Positions 5,586 through 6,031 of a stretch of 6,031 nucleotides of DNA are shown piece after piece. The DNA lies in assembly GCA_003545515.1 (NCBI GenBank), contig DPYD01000042.1, positions 5,108 to 11,138 on the forward strand, in the 5' to 3' direction. This DNA comes from Candidatus Kaiserbacteria bacterium (lineage in GTDB: Bacteria; Patescibacteriota; Minisyncoccia; Phycocordibacterales; UBA2100). The stretch's first letter is position 1; the number at the start of each line of letters is the position of its first letter. The translations under genes were made by a program, and so were the position numbers. The notes under the pieces were generated by a model that saw nothing but the letters and a program-made list of their open reading frames with translations, made no database searches and was not told the DNA's origin.

Positions 5586-6026
5586 CTACTCCGCCTTCGC
5601 TGTCTCTTCGGTGGATGATTCCGCAGGAGCGACGGCTTCATGCTCGCTTGCCTTTGGTTGCGATTCCTCTGGGGCGGAAGCGGCTTCTTGCTTCTCTTCT
5701 GCCGAAACTCCCGTGGCAGGAGTCGTTTCTGCGACAACCCCTTCCTTAATTGGCTCCTTATACGCGGGAAGAACGTTGATCTTCTTACCCTCGATGACAC
5801 CGAGAGAGATGAGCATGTTGTGAACGGTGTCGCTGGGCTTTGCCCCGACCGACATCCAGTATTTTATGCGCTCTGCATTAAGGACGCGTTCTTTGGATTT
5901 CGGATTGTAGGTTCCAACTTTCTCCACGAAATTCCCCGCCTTGGGGCTCGCCGTGTGCTCGACGACGACAATACGAAAAGTGGGCATGTTAATCCGCCCT
6001 GTCCTCTGCATTCTTATTTTTAACAT
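5586..6026 (-). CDS. rpsP: 30S ribosomal protein S16 with acidic C-terminal tail
   Basis: S16 binds 16S rRNA in the body of the small subunit and helps 30S assembly. The protein has 146 residues. Residues 1 to about 85 match the family: MLKIRMQRTGRINMPTFRIVV-type start, ASPKAGNFVEKVGTYNPKSKE (26-46), then YWMSVGAKPSDTVHNMLISLGVIEG (56-80). Typical bacterial S16 ends near residue 80-90. The remaining 55-60 residues here are a low-complexity tail rich in Ala, Glu, Ser and Pro, probably disordered and acidic, unlike the basic globular part. The ATG at 6026 gives the normal S16 N-terminus. Only 5 nt of upstream sequence is in the window, so its promoter and ribosome-binding site cannot be seen. 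It is followed by khpA after 46 nt and probably heads the rpsP-khpA-trmD cluster. Confidence 0.96.
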   Translation of the reverse strand: MLKIRMQRTGRINMPTFRIVVVEHTASPKAGNFVEKVGTYNPKSKERVLNAERIKYWMSVGAKPSDTVHNMLISLGVIEGKKINVLPAYKEPIKEGVVAETTPATGVSAEEKQEAASAPEESQPKASEHEAVAPAESSTEETAKAE

Positions 6027-6031
6027 ACCCG

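Noticed and set aside
5573..5800. Arg/Lys-rich 75-codon frame inside rpsP
   Set aside because: It is an alternative reading of the repetitive Ala/Glu-coding tail of S16; the composition explains the basic residues and no family is recognisable.

Overview
The window holds five core information-processing genes, all on the minus strand. In transcription order (high to low coordinate) they are rpsP (ribosomal protein S16), a khpA-type KH-domain RNA-binding protein, trmD (tRNA m1G37 methyltransferase), rpoB (RNA polymerase beta) and the 5' third of rpoC (RNA polymerase beta prime, cut by the left edge). I see no rRNA, tRNA, CRISPR array, insertion sequence or plus-strand gene.

Organism: a bacterium with the standard code (rpoB ends at TGA, khpA and trmD at TAA, rpsP at TAG, and no in-frame TGA is needed for glycine) and roughly balanced base composition. 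Several features together suggest a Patescibacteria/CPR lineage, perhaps Parcubacteria. These are a compact RpoB (1055 residues), a short TrmD, an S16 with a long Ala/Glu-rich tail, poor Shine-Dalgarno sites, absence of rimM and rplS beside trmD, and an AT-rich palindromic intergenic element of a style I recall from such genomes. This placement is inference from gene content and style; no phylogeny was run.

Layout: 6026-5586 rpsP; 46-nt gap; 5539-5228 khpA; about 128 nt filled by an imperfect inverted repeat; 5099-4428 trmD; a 219-nt gap with a good promoter (TTGACA, 16-nt spacer, TGn plus TACACT) overlapping a 14-bp palindrome, then a structured leader of about 170 nt; 4208-1041 rpoB; 27-nt gap; 1013 to the left edge rpoC. 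The first three genes look like one translation cluster. The promoter and leader suggest rpoBC begins its own transcription unit, although no convincing terminator separates it from trmD.

Together the genes cover ribosome assembly (S16, KhpA), reading-frame maintenance (TrmD) and transcription (RpoB/RpoC). I see no evidence for an undescribed defence or mobile system. The points most worth checking are the rifampicin-pocket substitutions in RpoB, the palindrome-promoter and structured rpoB leader, the inverted-repeat element whose edges reach the khpA 3' end and the trmD ribosome-binding site, and the unusual trmD-rpoB neighbourhood.
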